This document shows, in pieces, positions 50,470-59,776 of a stretch of DNA of 64,000 nucleotides. Source of the DNA: Lacrimispora xylanisolvens. Its GTDB lineage: Bacteria > Bacillota > Clostridia > Lachnospirales > Lachnospiraceae. The notes beneath the pieces are model-generated. The model worked only from the letters and a program-made list of their open reading frames with translations. It made no database searches and was not told where the DNA came from. The DNA is taken from assembly GCF_002934545.1 (NCBI RefSeq), contig NZ_PTJA01000004.1:372001-436000 (forward strand), read 5' to 3'. The position numbers were made by a program, and so were the translations under genes. Position 1 is the stretch's first letter. Every line of letters begins with the position of its first letter.

Positions 50470-50514
50470 AGTCTGTCTTTTTCCGATATGCGATTTACGT
50501 TCGTATATACGAAA

Positions 50515-51837
50515 TCAGGTTCGACAAAAGCTCTGTTTCTTTAGCATAATTCGACACATAACAAAGGTCAGCACCTCTGTCACAGGCATGACCATCCAGA
50601 TTCCGGTAACTCCCATAAAAATTGGAAGAATAAAGACCAGAATGCTGTTTAAAATAATTCCCCGAAGCAGACAGATCTTTAATGCATTTCCAGGTTCCAT
50701 CACGGACTGAAACCAGGTGGTATAAAGCACATTCAGACCCATTGCTGCAAAAGACAGGAAATAAATCCGAATGGCTGGAACCGACATAGCCAGAATTTCC
50801 TTTTCAGGCCTGACAAATGCTTCTGTCACAAGAGCCGGAAACAAAAGTCCTGTTGCAGCAAACAACACACCGGAAAAACAGGCGGTGCGCTCTGCCAGAT
50901 GTCTTACTTCCTTTAAACGGTCTTTTTTACCCGCTCCGTAATTTGTCGCCAGGATGGGCTGGACTGCCTGTGAAATACCATTATTGACAGATGATGCAAT
51001 ATAGGCACTGTTGGATATAATGCCGTATACCATCACGCCAAGTTCCCCTGCAACGGAAAGGATCTGACGGTTAAATAAGAAGGTTACGATTCCATTACAC
51101 ATATCCAGCAAAAAGCTGGAGAACCCATTTTTCACTACTGCAACAGCCTGACTGAGATGAAAACCAGTAACAAATTTTAAAGTATTACCTTTTGAAACCA
51201 GGTGGGTCAGCAATATTAAGAGTGTCACACAGGTTCCGATGACAGTTGCAGCTGCAGCCCCTGCCATTCCCATTTTTAAGGGAAACATCAATATATAATC
51301 CAGGATAATATTTAAAACTCCGCCAGAGACCACTGCTGTCATCGCCAGCTTTGGCGCTTTATCATTTCGTACGAATACCTGATAAAAAGATGCAAATAAA
51401 AAAGCAGGAGCTCCTGATATAAGAATTCTTCCATACTCTTCCACATAAGGTGTCATGTTTTCATTTCGTCCCAAAAACGCCGTCACAGGCAGAAAGAATA
51501 CGTGTCCCAAAACCGTATAAAACACACTCATTACAGCTGCCATGATAAATGCCACCGTATAATACTGATTTGCACCTGATTCATCTTTCTTTCCCTTACA
51601 GACGGAAAGAAGTATACCGCCCCCTGCTCCAAACAGCATACCGGTTGCAAAAAAAAGGCTGAATAACGGCAGCAGTATATTTAAAGCAGCAATTCCAATT
51701 GCTCCAACCCCTCTTCCAATCATAAGAGTGTCTGCTAATATATAAATGGAAGTAACCATTGTTGCACTAATTGACGGAAGAAGATAACCTGCAAATAATT
51801 TTTTAACAGGATCTTCTAGTAAATTTACTTTTTTCAT
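50515..51837 (-). CDS. MATE-family multidrug efflux transporter
   Basis: A 440-residue protein with 12 hydrophobic segments, of the MATE Na+/H+ drug antiporter family (NorM/DinF-like). Seen: LPSISATMVTSIYILADTLMIGRGVGAIGIAALNILLPLFSLFFATGMLFGAGGG and the second-half counterpart SVNNGISQAVQPILATNYGAGKKDRLKEVR. It probably exports cationic compounds; the substrate cannot be read. It stands alone and is divergent from the BMP-type transporter. Confidence 0.92.
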   Translation of the reverse strand: MKKVNLLEDPVKKLFAGYLLPSISATMVTSIYILADTLMIGRGVGAIGIAALNILLPLFSLFFATGMLFGAGGGILLSVCKGKKDESGANQYYTVAFIMAAVMSVFYTVLGHVFFLPVTAFLGRNENMTPYVEEYGRILISGAPAFLFASFYQVFVRNDKAPKLAMTAVVSGGVLNIILDYILMFPLKMGMAGAAAATVIGTCVTLLILLTHLVSKGNTLKFVTGFHLSQAVAVVKNGFSSFLLDMCNGIVTFLFNRQILSVAGELGVMVYGIISNSAYIASSVNNGISQAVQPILATNYGAGKKDRLKEVRHLAERTACFSGVLFAATGLLFPALVTEAFVRPEKEILAMSVPAIRIYFLSFAAMGLNVLYTTWFQSVMEPGNALKICLLRGIILNSILVFILPIFMGVTGIWMVMPVTEVLTFVMCRIMLKKQSFCRT

Positions 51838-52075
51838 AATTAAGTCTCCTTTTTAAAGTCTTAAAATAGTTTACCATAATTTAATTAAATAACAAGGAAA
51901 AGAACGAAAGTGTGATTTAACATTTAAAAGTTGGGGCATAAATATTAAAATGACAGAATTTTTTATCTTAGTTTTTATGCAAAATATCATGAATTAAGAT
52001 TGTTTCCAACGCTGAAATATGATACATTAGAGTTATCTCTGAAAATATATTAATAACAGGAGGAAAGATCGTATT

Positions 52076-53251
52076 ATGAAAAAAAGAGCTCTCGCATTAG
52101 CCATGGCAGTTATGATGGCCGCAACACTCAGCGCATGTGGTTCCGCTGGTAAAGGAACTGCAACAACTGCTGCTCCATCTGCAGAAACTACAACTGCTGC
52201 AGAAAAACCAGCTGAGACGACTGGTGCTACATCCGTTAAGTCTGATTCTTCAACCGGATATGAACTGGCGCTGGTTACAGACCTTGGTACCATCGATGAC
52301 AAATCCTTTAACCAGGGTGCATGGGAAGGTATGAAGAAGTACGCAGAAGAGAACAAGATTTCCTACAAGTACTATCAGCCACAGGAAGGTACCACTGATT
52401 CTTATTTAGAAACCATTGGACTTGCTATTGAAGGCGGTGCAAAATTAGTAGTATGTCCAGGCTTCTTATTTGAAGAGCCTGTATTCCTTGCTCAGGAGCA
52501 GTATAAAGACGTTCACTTCATTCTTCTTGACGGAGTTCCTCATAACGCAGATTACTCTGAATATAAGACAGAATCCAATGTTATGCCAATCCTGTTCCAG
52601 GAAGATGAGCCTGGATTCTTAGCAGGCTATGCAGCAGTAAAAGAAGGTTACACAAAGCTTGGTTTCTTAGGTGGTATGGCTGTTCCTGCAGTTATCCGTT
52701 ATGGTTACGGATTTGCTGAAGGTGCTGATTATGCAGCTAAGGAAATGGGCATTGACGGCGTTGAAATCATGTACAACTATACAGGTGCTTTCGCTGCAAC
52801 TCCAGAGGCACAGTCTATGGCTGCATCCTGGTACCAGAACGGAACCGACGTAATCTTTGGCTGCGGCGGTGCTGTTGGTAACTCTGTTATGGCTGCTGCT
52901 CAGGAAAAGGGCAAAAAGGTAATCGGTGTTGACGTTGACCAGAGCTATGAATCTGATACAGTCATCACTTCTGCCATGAAGCAGCTTTCCGTATCTGTAT
53001 ACGACGGTGTAAAAGCTTTCTATGATAACAAGTTCCCAGGCGGCGAGACAAGCATCTTCTCCGCAAAGAATGATGGTATCGGCCTTCCGCTGGAAACATC
53101 CAAGTTCACCAAATTCACAAAAGAAGATTACGAAAAAATCTTCACTGAATTAAAGGATGGCAAAGTAACCCTGGTACAGCCTTCTCAGGATAACAACGAT
53201 CCGAACAAAGACTTAAAGCTTGAAAAAACAAAGATTAACTTTGTAGAATAA
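52076..53251 (+). CDS. BMP-family nucleoside-binding lipoprotein
   Basis: A 391-residue PnrA/BmpA-like binding protein. The signal ends in a lipobox (MMAATLSACGS), followed by a Thr/Ala/Glu linker. The fold shows ELALVTDLGTIDDKSFNQGAWEGMKKYA, the family hallmark, then GAKLVVCPGFLFEEPV and VIGVDVDQSYESDTVITSAMKQLS. Such proteins feed purine nucleosides (or riboflavin) to the ABC transporter encoded downstream. AGGAGG precedes the ATG. A terminator-like hairpin after the gene probably keeps this protein in excess. Confidence 0.92.
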   Translation: MKKRALALAMAVMMAATLSACGSAGKGTATTAAPSAETTTAAEKPAETTGATSVKSDSSTGYELALVTDLGTIDDKSFNQGAWEGMKKYAEENKISYKYYQPQEGTTDSYLETIGLAIEGGAKLVVCPGFLFEEPVFLAQEQYKDVHFILLDGVPHNADYSEYKTESNVMPILFQEDEPGFLAGYAAVKEGYTKLGFLGGMAVPAVIRYGYGFAEGADYAAKEMGIDGVEIMYNYTGAFAATPEAQSMAASWYQNGTDVIFGCGGAVGNSVMAAAQEKGKKVIGVDVDQSYESDTVITSAMKQLSVSVYDGVKAFYDNKFPGGETSIFSAKNDGIGLPLETSKFTKFTKEDYEKIFTELKDGKVTLVQPSQDNNDPNKDLKLEKTKINFVE

Positions 53252-53284
53252 TCCGCGGGGATAGTGCCCTCCGGGCATACCACG

Positions 53285-53302
53285 ATGTCAGAATTCTGAC
53301 AT
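53285..53302. repeat. 18-base perfect palindrome after the BMP lipoprotein gene
   Basis: ATGTCAGAATTCTGACAT is perfectly symmetrical and lies 14 bases before the attenuator-like hairpin. In RNA it makes a seven-base stem with an AATT loop. It could stabilise the upstream message or bind a protein. Confidence 0.5.
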
Positions 53303-53315
53303 AAAAAAGGAAAGG

Positions 53316-53373
53316 AGATGCCGTTTGATTCACCAGTCAGTAAAGATCTGGTCTCTTACGGCATCTTCTTTTT
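53316..53373 (+). terminator. Attenuator-like terminator between BMP lipoprotein and ATPase genes
   Basis: AGATGCCGT (53316-53324) pairs with ACGGCATCT (53358-53366), with an inner ACCAG/CTGGT stem, followed by TTCTTTTT. It lies inside the operon, so part of the transcripts should stop after the binding-protein gene. Confidence 0.75.
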
Positions 53374-53437
53374 GCTTTATAACTTTATTAACCGGGTACC
53401 GGGTCCCATAGATAGGTACCGTAGTAAGGGGGATTTT

Positions 53438-54973
53438 ATGGACTACATTATTGAGATGCTTCATATCACAAAAGAATTTCCCGGTATTATCGCCAATGAT
53501 GACATTACACTACAGTTAAAAAAAGGCGAGATACACGCCCTCCTCGGAGAAAATGGAGCAGGCAAATCAACTCTTATGAGTGTATTATTCGGATTATATC
53601 AGCCGGAAAAAGGCTCAATCCGGGTTCGTGGTAATGAAGAAAAAATCACTGGTCCGCTGGATGCCAATGCACTTGGTATCGGCATGGTGCACCAGCATTT
53701 TAAGCTGGTAGAGAATTTCACAGTCCTGCAGAATATTGTACTGGGCATGGAGACGACAAGACGGGGCTTTTTGAAGATGGATGATGCCCGCAAAAAAGTA
53801 ATGGAATTAAGTGAAAAATACAAACTGTTTGTAGACCCTGATGCGCTGATATCTGATATCACGGTAGGAATGCAGCAAAGGGTTGAATTTTTAAAAATGC
53901 TGTATCGTGATAATGAAATCATGATATTTGATGAACCTACCGCAGTCCTGACTCCTCAGGAAATTGATGAACTGATGCAGATCATGCGGGATCTGGTAAA
54001 GGAAGGGAAGTCCATACTGTTCATCACACACAAGCTCAACGAAATCAAGGCGGTAGCAGACCGCTGTTCCGTCCTGCGCCGCGGTAAATATATTGGAACC
54101 GTAGATGTTGCTGATACTACGCGGGAAGAGATGTCAGAGATGATGGTTGGCCGTAAGGTAAACTTGACCATTAGTAAAAAGGCGTCCGAGCCTGGTGAAG
54201 TAGTTCTGGAAGTAAAGGATTTATCCGTAGAAGCCAAACGGGAAGGACAAACCAAAAAGCTGGTTCATGATGTATCATTTCAGGTAAGAAGAGGTGAGAT
54301 TGTCTGTATCGCCGGTATTGACGGCAATGGACAGACAGAGCTGGTTCATGCAATCACAGGTATCTCCGATCCCAGCTCCGGTACTGTGACCATTAACGGA
54401 GAGGATATGACGAAAAAAAGTATCCGCTACAAAAATACCCATGGTCTCTCCCATATCCCCGAGGACCGGCATAAACATGGTCTGGTACTGGAATACAATC
54501 TGGCATACAACCTGGTTCTCCAGCAGTATTTTGACAAAGAATTTCAGAGCGGCACATTTTTAAAAAATGACCAGATCTATGACTATGCACAGAAACTGAT
54601 TGAAAATTATGATATTCGAAGCAGCGAAGGGGCATTTACCACGACCCGCAGCATGTCCGGCGGCAATCAGCAGAAAGCTATTGTAGCAAGAGAAATTTCC
54701 AAAGGTCCTGATATTCTCCTTGCAGTTCAGCCGACCAGAGGTCTGGATGTTGGTGCCATTGAATACATTCACAACCAGCTGGTGAAACAGCGTGATGCAG
54801 GTGCCGCTATTTTACTGGTATCTCTGGAATTAGATGAAGTTATGAATTTAAGCGACCGGATTTTAGTCATGTTTGAAGGCGGAATCGTTGCTGACTTAGA
54901 TCCTGAGAACATTACCGTTCAGGAATTAGGTCTTTATATGGCAGGCGCTAAGAAAGAAGGTGGCACACTATGA
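53438..54973 (+). CDS. BMP-type ABC transporter ATP-binding protein (two ATPase domains)
   Basis: A 511-residue double ATPase of the NupO/RfuB type. I start at 53438 (MDYIIEMLHITKEFPG), with GGGGG upstream; the open frame begins earlier, within the attenuator hairpin. First domain: Walker A GENGAGKST, MVHQHFKLVENFTV, IFDEPTAVLTPQE. Second domain: GIDGNGQTELVHAI in the Walker A place (degenerate, as usual here), SGGNQQKAIVARE, LLAVQPTRGLDVGAIE. It powers nucleoside import through the two permeases that follow. It overlaps the next gene by four bases (ATGA). Confidence 0.93.
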   Translation: MDYIIEMLHITKEFPGIIANDDITLQLKKGEIHALLGENGAGKSTLMSVLFGLYQPEKGSIRVRGNEEKITGPLDANALGIGMVHQHFKLVENFTVLQNIVLGMETTRRGFLKMDDARKKVMELSEKYKLFVDPDALISDITVGMQQRVEFLKMLYRDNEIMIFDEPTAVLTPQEIDELMQIMRDLVKEGKSILFITHKLNEIKAVADRCSVLRRGKYIGTVDVADTTREEMSEMMVGRKVNLTISKKASEPGEVVLEVKDLSVEAKREGQTKKLVHDVSFQVRRGEIVCIAGIDGNGQTELVHAITGISDPSSGTVTINGEDMTKKSIRYKNTHGLSHIPEDRHKHGLVLEYNLAYNLVLQQYFDKEFQSGTFLKNDQIYDYAQKLIENYDIRSSEGAFTTTRSMSGGNQQKAIVAREISKGPDILLAVQPTRGLDVGAIEYIHNQLVKQRDAGAAILLVSLELDEVMNLSDRILVMFEGGIVADLDPENITVQELGLYMAGAKKEGGTL

Positions 54974-56079
54974 AACCGAAACAGATAAAAGATCATACAG
55001 GCATCCTCTCTTCCATATTCGCGATTATACTTGGACTTATTGTAGGGCTGATTATCTTGTTTCTGTGTAATCCAGAGCAGGCACTTCCCGGATTTGCTAC
55101 GATTTTAAGCGGAGCCTTCACCCACGGAGCCAAGGGTGTCGGTCAGGTATTTTATTATGCCACACCGATTATTCTTACCGGTCTTTCCGTTGGGTTTGCA
55201 TTTAAAACCGGACTTTTTAACATCGGTACTCCCGGCCAGTTTATCATTGGAGGCTTCGGTGCGGTTTATGTAGGAATTCTCTGGACCTCTCTCGGCCCGG
55301 TGCACTGGGTCGTAGCTCTGGCAGCAAGTGTAATCCTTGGCGCTGTATGGGGACTGGTACCAGGTATTTTAAAAGCATACTACAATGTGAATGAGGTTAT
55401 CGCCTCTATTATGATGAACTATATTGGTATGTATCTCGTAAACTGGATTACGAAAAGCTATAAGCCGCTGTTTAACAATTTAAGGAATGAATCCAAGAAT
55501 GTGGCGAATACAGCTAATATCCCCAAGATGGGTCTGGATAAGATTTTCCCAGGTTCCAGTGTAAACGGGGGAATTTTAATCGCGATTCTGGTAGTGATCC
55601 TTATATGGGTTATTTTAAATAAGACTACATTTGGATATGAATTAAAAGCAGTAGGCTTTAACCGTGACGCCAGCAAATATGCAGGAATCAATGAAAAGAA
55701 AAGCATCATTCTTTCCATGGTAATCGCCGGTGCCATTGCAGGACTTGCAGGAGGTCTTTTATTCCTTGCAGGAACCGGAAAGCATATTGAGATTAAAGAC
55801 GTACTTCCTTCCGAAGGATTTACAGGTATTTCTGTTGCACTCCTTGGTTTAAACAACCCCATCGGCGTTCTGTTCTCCGGTATCTTCATCGCATACCTGA
55901 CAGCCGGCGGCTTTTACTTACAGCTGTTTGAGTTCTCCACAGAAATTATCGATATCATCGTCGCAGTTATTATCTATTTCAGCGCATTTGCCCTGATGGT
56001 TAAAATCATCATGTCAAAGTTCGTTGGACAGAAAAACGGGAAAACTGACGAAACCGGGAAAGGAGGAAAGAAATCATGA
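54970..56079 (+). CDS. BMP-type ABC transporter permease 1
   Basis: A 369-residue membrane protein with about ten helices, of the branched-chain-amino-acid/nucleoside permease family (NupP/YufP-like). Seen: IILTGLSVGFAFKTGLFNIGTPGQFIIGG, AYYNVNEVIASIMMNYIGMYLVNW and GFNRDASKYAGINEKKSIILSMVIAGAIAGLAGG. Both ends overlap neighbours by four bases. It forms the channel with the next gene's product. Confidence 0.93.
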   Translation: MKPKQIKDHTGILSSIFAIILGLIVGLIILFLCNPEQALPGFATILSGAFTHGAKGVGQVFYYATPIILTGLSVGFAFKTGLFNIGTPGQFIIGGFGAVYVGILWTSLGPVHWVVALAASVILGAVWGLVPGILKAYYNVNEVIASIMMNYIGMYLVNWITKSYKPLFNNLRNESKNVANTANIPKMGLDKIFPGSSVNGGILIAILVVILIWVILNKTTFGYELKAVGFNRDASKYAGINEKKSIILSMVIAGAIAGLAGGLLFLAGTGKHIEIKDVLPSEGFTGISVALLGLNNPIGVLFSGIFIAYLTAGGFYLQLFEFSTEIIDIIVAVIIYFSAFALMVKIIMSKFVGQKNGKTDETGKGGKKS

Positions 56080-57029
56080 GTGTCATTTATTTTATTTTTC
56101 AGCAGACCATGTATTTCATGATTCCTCTCATGATCGTTGCACTTGGAGCCATGTTTTCCGAGCGAAGCGGCATTATAAACATCGCTTTGGAAGGTATTAT
56201 GACCATGGGAGCGTTTACCGGAATCCTGTTTTTAAATTTTACAGGCAAAAATATGAGCGGGCAGCTTCAGCTGATTATCGCCATATTAATATCTATGGGC
56301 ACCGGAATGATCTTCTCTTTGTTCCATGCTTATGCATCCATTAACATGAAATCAAACCAGGTTATCAGCGGTACTGCTCTTAATATGTTTGCTCCTGCTT
56401 TTGCAGTATTCGTAGCCCGAGTTATTCAGGGTGTTCAGCAGGTTCCATTTAACAATACGTTCCGCATCACCTCGGTTCCTGTACTTGGCAGTATCCCATT
56501 TATCGGACCGCTTTTATTCCAGAACGCCTATATTACCACCTACGTGGGAATATTAATCTTTGTATTATCTGCCGTTGTGCTTTACCGCACACGATTTGGC
56601 TTAAGGCTTCGCGCATGCGGAGAGCACCCACAGGCAGCGGATTCTGCGGGAATTAACGTTTACCGTATGCAGTATGCCGGAGTATTAATCTCCGGTGCTC
56701 TGGGAGGTCTGGGAGGTCTGGTATTTGTAGTTCCTACTTCCACCAACTTTAATGCTGATGTGGCAGGATACGGTTTCCTGGCATTGGCAGTATTAATCTT
56801 TGGTCAGTGGAAACCAGTTAATATCATGCTGTGTTCCCTCTTCTTCGGACTGATGAAAGCGGTGGCTTCCTCTTATTCCGGAATTCCATTCTTAAGTGCT
56901 CTTGGAATTCCAAGTTACTTCTACAAAATGGTTCCTTATATCATTACATTAATCGTATTGGTATTTACCTCAAGAAATTCCCAGGCTCCAAAAGCGGAAG
57001 GAATTCCATACGACAAAGGTCAGAGATAA
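56076..57029 (+). CDS. BMP-type ABC transporter permease 2
   Basis: A 317-residue membrane protein with about nine helices (NupQ/YufQ-like). Seen: IPLMIVALGAMFSERSGIINIALEGIMTMGAF, ISGTALNMFAPAFAVFVA and RACGEHPQAADSAGINVYRMQYAGVLISGALGGLGG, all typical. It is the last gene of the operon and is followed by a strong terminator. Confidence 0.93.
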   Translation: MSVIYFIFQQTMYFMIPLMIVALGAMFSERSGIINIALEGIMTMGAFTGILFLNFTGKNMSGQLQLIIAILISMGTGMIFSLFHAYASINMKSNQVISGTALNMFAPAFAVFVARVIQGVQQVPFNNTFRITSVPVLGSIPFIGPLLFQNAYITTYVGILIFVLSAVVLYRTRFGLRLRACGEHPQAADSAGINVYRMQYAGVLISGALGGLGGLVFVVPTSTNFNADVAGYGFLALAVLIFGQWKPVNIMLCSLFFGLMKAVASSYSGIPFLSALGIPSYFYKMVPYIITLIVLVFTSRNSQAPKAEGIPYDKGQR

Positions 57030-57036
57030 CAAATAC

Positions 57037-57084
57037 GCCGCAGGACGGGATAAATCCACTGGATTTTCCGCCTGCGGCTTTTTT
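57037..57084 (+). terminator. Terminator of the BMP transporter operon
   Basis: GCCGCAGG (57037-57044) pairs with CCTGCGGC (57071-57078), with further inner pairing (ATCC/GGAT), followed by TTTTTT. It starts eight bases after the permease stop. Confidence 0.92.
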
Positions 57085-57158
57085 CTTTGTCTGATCCTGT
57101 CACTGAACGATTACAGTACCATATAATACATTACTAAAATGAAAAGAGTGATGCTTCA

Positions 57159-57623
57159 ATGTCTGACTGTAATTCGTTTTGTAACTCCACCTGCCATGAA
57201 CGCTCCTATTATTCCTGGGATGCCAGCGACTACGGGCCTTCACCTCTCATTCTTAATATCAATCACGACACATTAAGAAATCCTTCCTTTCGAACTACGA
57301 GATGGACAGGTGAACATATGCAGCTTACGTTTATGAGTATTCCTGTAGGATATGATATAGGTACGGAAAACCACCCCAGCCAGGACCAGTATATTTGTAT
57401 TGTAGACGGAGATGGCGTAATCTACATGGGTGACAGTCCATATAGTCTTTCTTATTCCCACCCTCTTGATAATGGCTGTGCAGTTTTAATTCCAGCCAAT
57501 ACCTGGCACAATGTGATCAATACAGGTGACCGCCCACTAAAAATCTATTGTATCTATGCACCAATCGTTCATCTGCCGGAAACGGTACACTGGACCAAAC
57601 GAGACTCGGATCTGGAAAAGTGA
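57159..57623 (+). CDS. Cupin-domain protein
   Basis: A 154-residue small protein. A single cupin barrel covers residues about 45-140: the first motif region is QLTFMSIPVGYDIGTENHPSQDQYICIVDGDGVIYMGD (His and Gln/Asp instead of the usual HxH), the second is GCAVLIPANTWHNVINTGDRPLKIYCIYAP with the conserved His. The N-terminus has three Cys (CNSFCNSTC). Many Clostridia have this cupin with no known substrate. It stands alone between two terminators. Confidence 0.85.
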   Translation: MSDCNSFCNSTCHERSYYSWDASDYGPSPLILNINHDTLRNPSFRTTRWTGEHMQLTFMSIPVGYDIGTENHPSQDQYICIVDGDGVIYMGDSPYSLSYSHPLDNGCAVLIPANTWHNVINTGDRPLKIYCIYAPIVHLPETVHWTKRDSDLEK

Positions 57624-57630
57624 AGGAAAA

Positions 57631-57674
57631 AAAATCCGGACGAAAATCTTATAAAAGATTCTCCTCCGGATTTT
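57631..57674. terminator. Bidirectional terminator between cupin and glycyl-tRNA synthetase genes
   Basis: AAAATCCGGA (57631-57640) pairs with TCCGGATTTT (57665-57674), with an inner AAATCTT/AAGATT stem. A-run and T-run flank it, so it can serve both convergent genes. Confidence 0.88.
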
Positions 57675-57678
57675 GTTA

Positions 57679-59067
57679 TTAGAAATGGAACTTATCTTCG
57701 AAGTAGCTTTTAAGCTCTGCAATTGGAACTCTTACCTGATCCATGGTATCACGGTCACGAACGGTTACTGCGTGATCCTCTTCTGAATCAAAGTCATAGG
57801 TAATACAGAATGGAGTACCGATCTCATCCTGTCTTCTATAACGTTTACCAATGTTTCCTCTGTCATCAAATTCACAGTTATAGTATTTACGCAGTTCTTC
57901 AAATACTTTTTCTGCACCTTCATTTAATTTCTTGGATAATGGAAGAACACCAATCTTAACTGGTGCGATTGCCGGATGGAAACGAAGCACGGTACGTACA
58001 TCACCTTCGGCAATCTCTTCTTCATCGTAAGCTGCACACAGGAATGCCAGTGTTACACGGTCAGCTCCCAGAGAAGGCTCAATTACATATGGAATATAAC
58101 GTTCTTTCTTCTCATCATCAAAATAGGTTAAATCCTGACCAGAAGTGTTCTGATGCTGGGTTAAGTCATAATCGGTTCTGTCTGCAATTCCCCATAATTC
58201 ACCCCAGCCAAATGGGAATAAAAATTCGATATCAGAGGTTGCTTTGCTATAGAAAGAAAGTTCTTCCTTCTCATGATCTCTGACACGCATCTCATCCTCT
58301 TTCATGCCTAAGTTCTTTAACCAGCTGACGCAAAATTCTTTCCAATATGCAAACCATTCTAAATCTGTATCCGGCTCACAGAAGAACTCCAGCTCCATCT
58401 GCTCAAATTCTCTGGTACGGAATGTAAAGTTACCAGGTGTAATCTCATTACGGAAAGATTTACCAATCTGTCCGATTCCAAAAGGAATCTTCTTACGGGA
58501 AGTTCTCTGTACATTCTTAAAGTTTACAAAAATACCCTGAGCGGTCTCTGGTCTTAAATATACTGTATTCTTCGCATCTTCGGTAACTCCCTGAAAGGTC
58601 TTGAACATTAAGTTAAACTGACGAATATCGGTAAAGTCATGTTTTCCACAGCTTGGACAGCAGATATTTTTATCATCAATGTACTGTTTCATCTCTTCCT
58701 GAGACCATGCGTCAACAGAACCTTCTATGGTGATTCCATGTTCGCCCATGTAATCCTCAATCAGTTTATCTGCGCGGAAACGTTCCTTACATGCCTTGCA
58801 GTCCATGAGAGGGTCAGAAAAACCGCCTAAGTGGCCGGAAGCAATCCAGGTCTGGGAATTCATCAGAATAGCACAGTCCACACCTACGTTATATGGACTT
58901 TCCTGTATGAACTTCTGCCACCAGGCTTTTTTAACATTGTTCTTTAATTCCACTCCCAGATTGCCGTAATCCCAGGTATTTGCAAGACCTCCGTATATTT
59001 CAGAACCCGGATATACGAATCCTCTTGACTTTGCCAGTCCCACTATCTTTTCCATTGTCTTTTCCAT
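57679..59067 (-). CDS. glyQS: Glycyl-tRNA synthetase, homodimeric type
   Basis: A 462-residue class II synthetase of the alpha-2 (archaeal/eukaryal-like) type, not the alpha-2/beta-2 bacterial form. Seen: motif 1 area [32 protein letters not shown], motif 2 [15 protein letters not shown]...[16 protein letters not shown], motif 3 [17 protein letters not shown], and the C-terminal anticodon-binding domain ([29 protein letters not shown]). A lipoprotein gene is 14 bases upstream, recO and era further up. Confidence 0.97.
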   Translation of the reverse strand: MEKTMEKIVGLAKSRGFVYPGSEIYGGLANTWDYGNLGVELKNNVKKAWWQKFIQESPYNVGVDCAILMNSQTWIASGHLGGFSDPLMDCKACKERFRADKLIEDYMGEHGITIEGSVDAWSQEEMKQYIDDKNICCPSCGKHDFTDIRQFNLMFKTFQGVTEDAKNTVYLRPETAQGIFVNFKNVQRTSRKKIPFGIGQIGKSFRNEITPGNFTFRTREFEQMELEFFCEPDTDLEWFAYWKEFCVSWLKNLGMKEDEMRVRDHEKEELSFYSKATSDIEFLFPFGWGELWGIADRTDYDLTQHQNTSGQDLTYFDDEKKERYIPYVIEPSLGADRVTLAFLCAAYDEEEIAEGDVRTVLRFHPAIAPVKIGVLPLSKKLNEGAEKVFEELRKYYNCEFDDRGNIGKRYRRQDEIGTPFCITYDFDSEEDHAVTVRDRDTMDQVRVPIAELKSYFEDKFHF

Positions 59068-59081
59068 GATCTTAACCTCTC

Positions 59082-59711
59082 TTATTTAAAAATAATGTAG
59101 CTTTTTCCCTTTGTTGTCTGTACAGTATGACTGTCCTTTATCACCACATTGTCGGAAACAAGCAGAATCTTTCCCTGGGTCTGTATGGTTACGGGATTGG
59201 CTGATGTTACAACAACTGCCTGGCTCGCTCCTTTTTTGGATACTGCCTTTTCATCCGCTTTTTTACCGTCCGAAGCTTTTATAAAGGTTACTTTTTCTGA
59301 TTGACTCTGGCTATAAACTTCAGACAGCTTATTTACCTCAATGGATTCTACCAGATTGGCTTTATCTTCATACTGGGTTGTAAATCCAATCAATGCCTCA
59401 GCAGAAGCGTAATGGAATACCATCTTCGCCGTTCCTTTATCCAGTGTGCAGGAGTCTAAGGTGACCTGATTCTGCCCGTTGGCTCCGTTATACTGAGAAA
59501 CTGCGTCTTCCAGAAATGATTTCAGTTCATCCCCATTATAATAGTCCTGCTGCGCATAAGATTCCACCGTTGCAGTCTGAAGGGTTCCTTCTTGTGTTAC
59601 AAAGATTCTGCTGCTCTCTGAATTTAAGGTGCTGCTGCCGCCATTCCCAAGACAGCCTGTCAGCATGCCCGCAGTCAGCAAAACAGCCAGAACCGCTTTC
59701 CTTTTCTTCAT
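59082..59711 (-). CDS. Lipoprotein of unknown function
   Basis: A 209-residue secreted lipoprotein. I start at 59711 ([20 protein letters not shown]), with AGGAGG eight bases upstream and a lipobox LTGC; the open frame begins 19 codons earlier. The rest is polar, with no motif that I can name; the C-terminal part ([44 protein letters not shown]) suggests a beta-rich domain. Similar genes lie between recO and glycyl-tRNA synthetase in related Clostridia, to my memory. Probably cotranscribed with recO and era. Confidence 0.75.
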   Translation of the reverse strand: MKKRKAVLAVLLTAGMLTGCLGNGGSSTLNSESSRIFVTQEGTLQTATVESYAQQDYYNGDELKSFLEDAVSQYNGANGQNQVTLDSCTLDKGTAKMVFHYASAEALIGFTTQYEDKANLVESIEVNKLSEVYSQSQSEKVTFIKASDGKKADEKAVSKKGASQAVVVTSANPVTIQTQGKILLVSDNVVIKDSHTVQTTKGKSYIIFK

Positions 59712-59776
59712 CCAATTTCCTCCTGCATTGGCACATATGAGAGCATTATACCAAATGCTGCCTTTCATTTCAATAC

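Noticed and set aside
53318-53437. Upstream extension of the BMP-type ATPase reading frame from 53318
   Set aside because: The extra 40 codons run through the attenuator hairpin and have no ribosome site; MDYIIEMLHITKEF at 53438 has GGGGG upstream and begins the normal ATPase domain.
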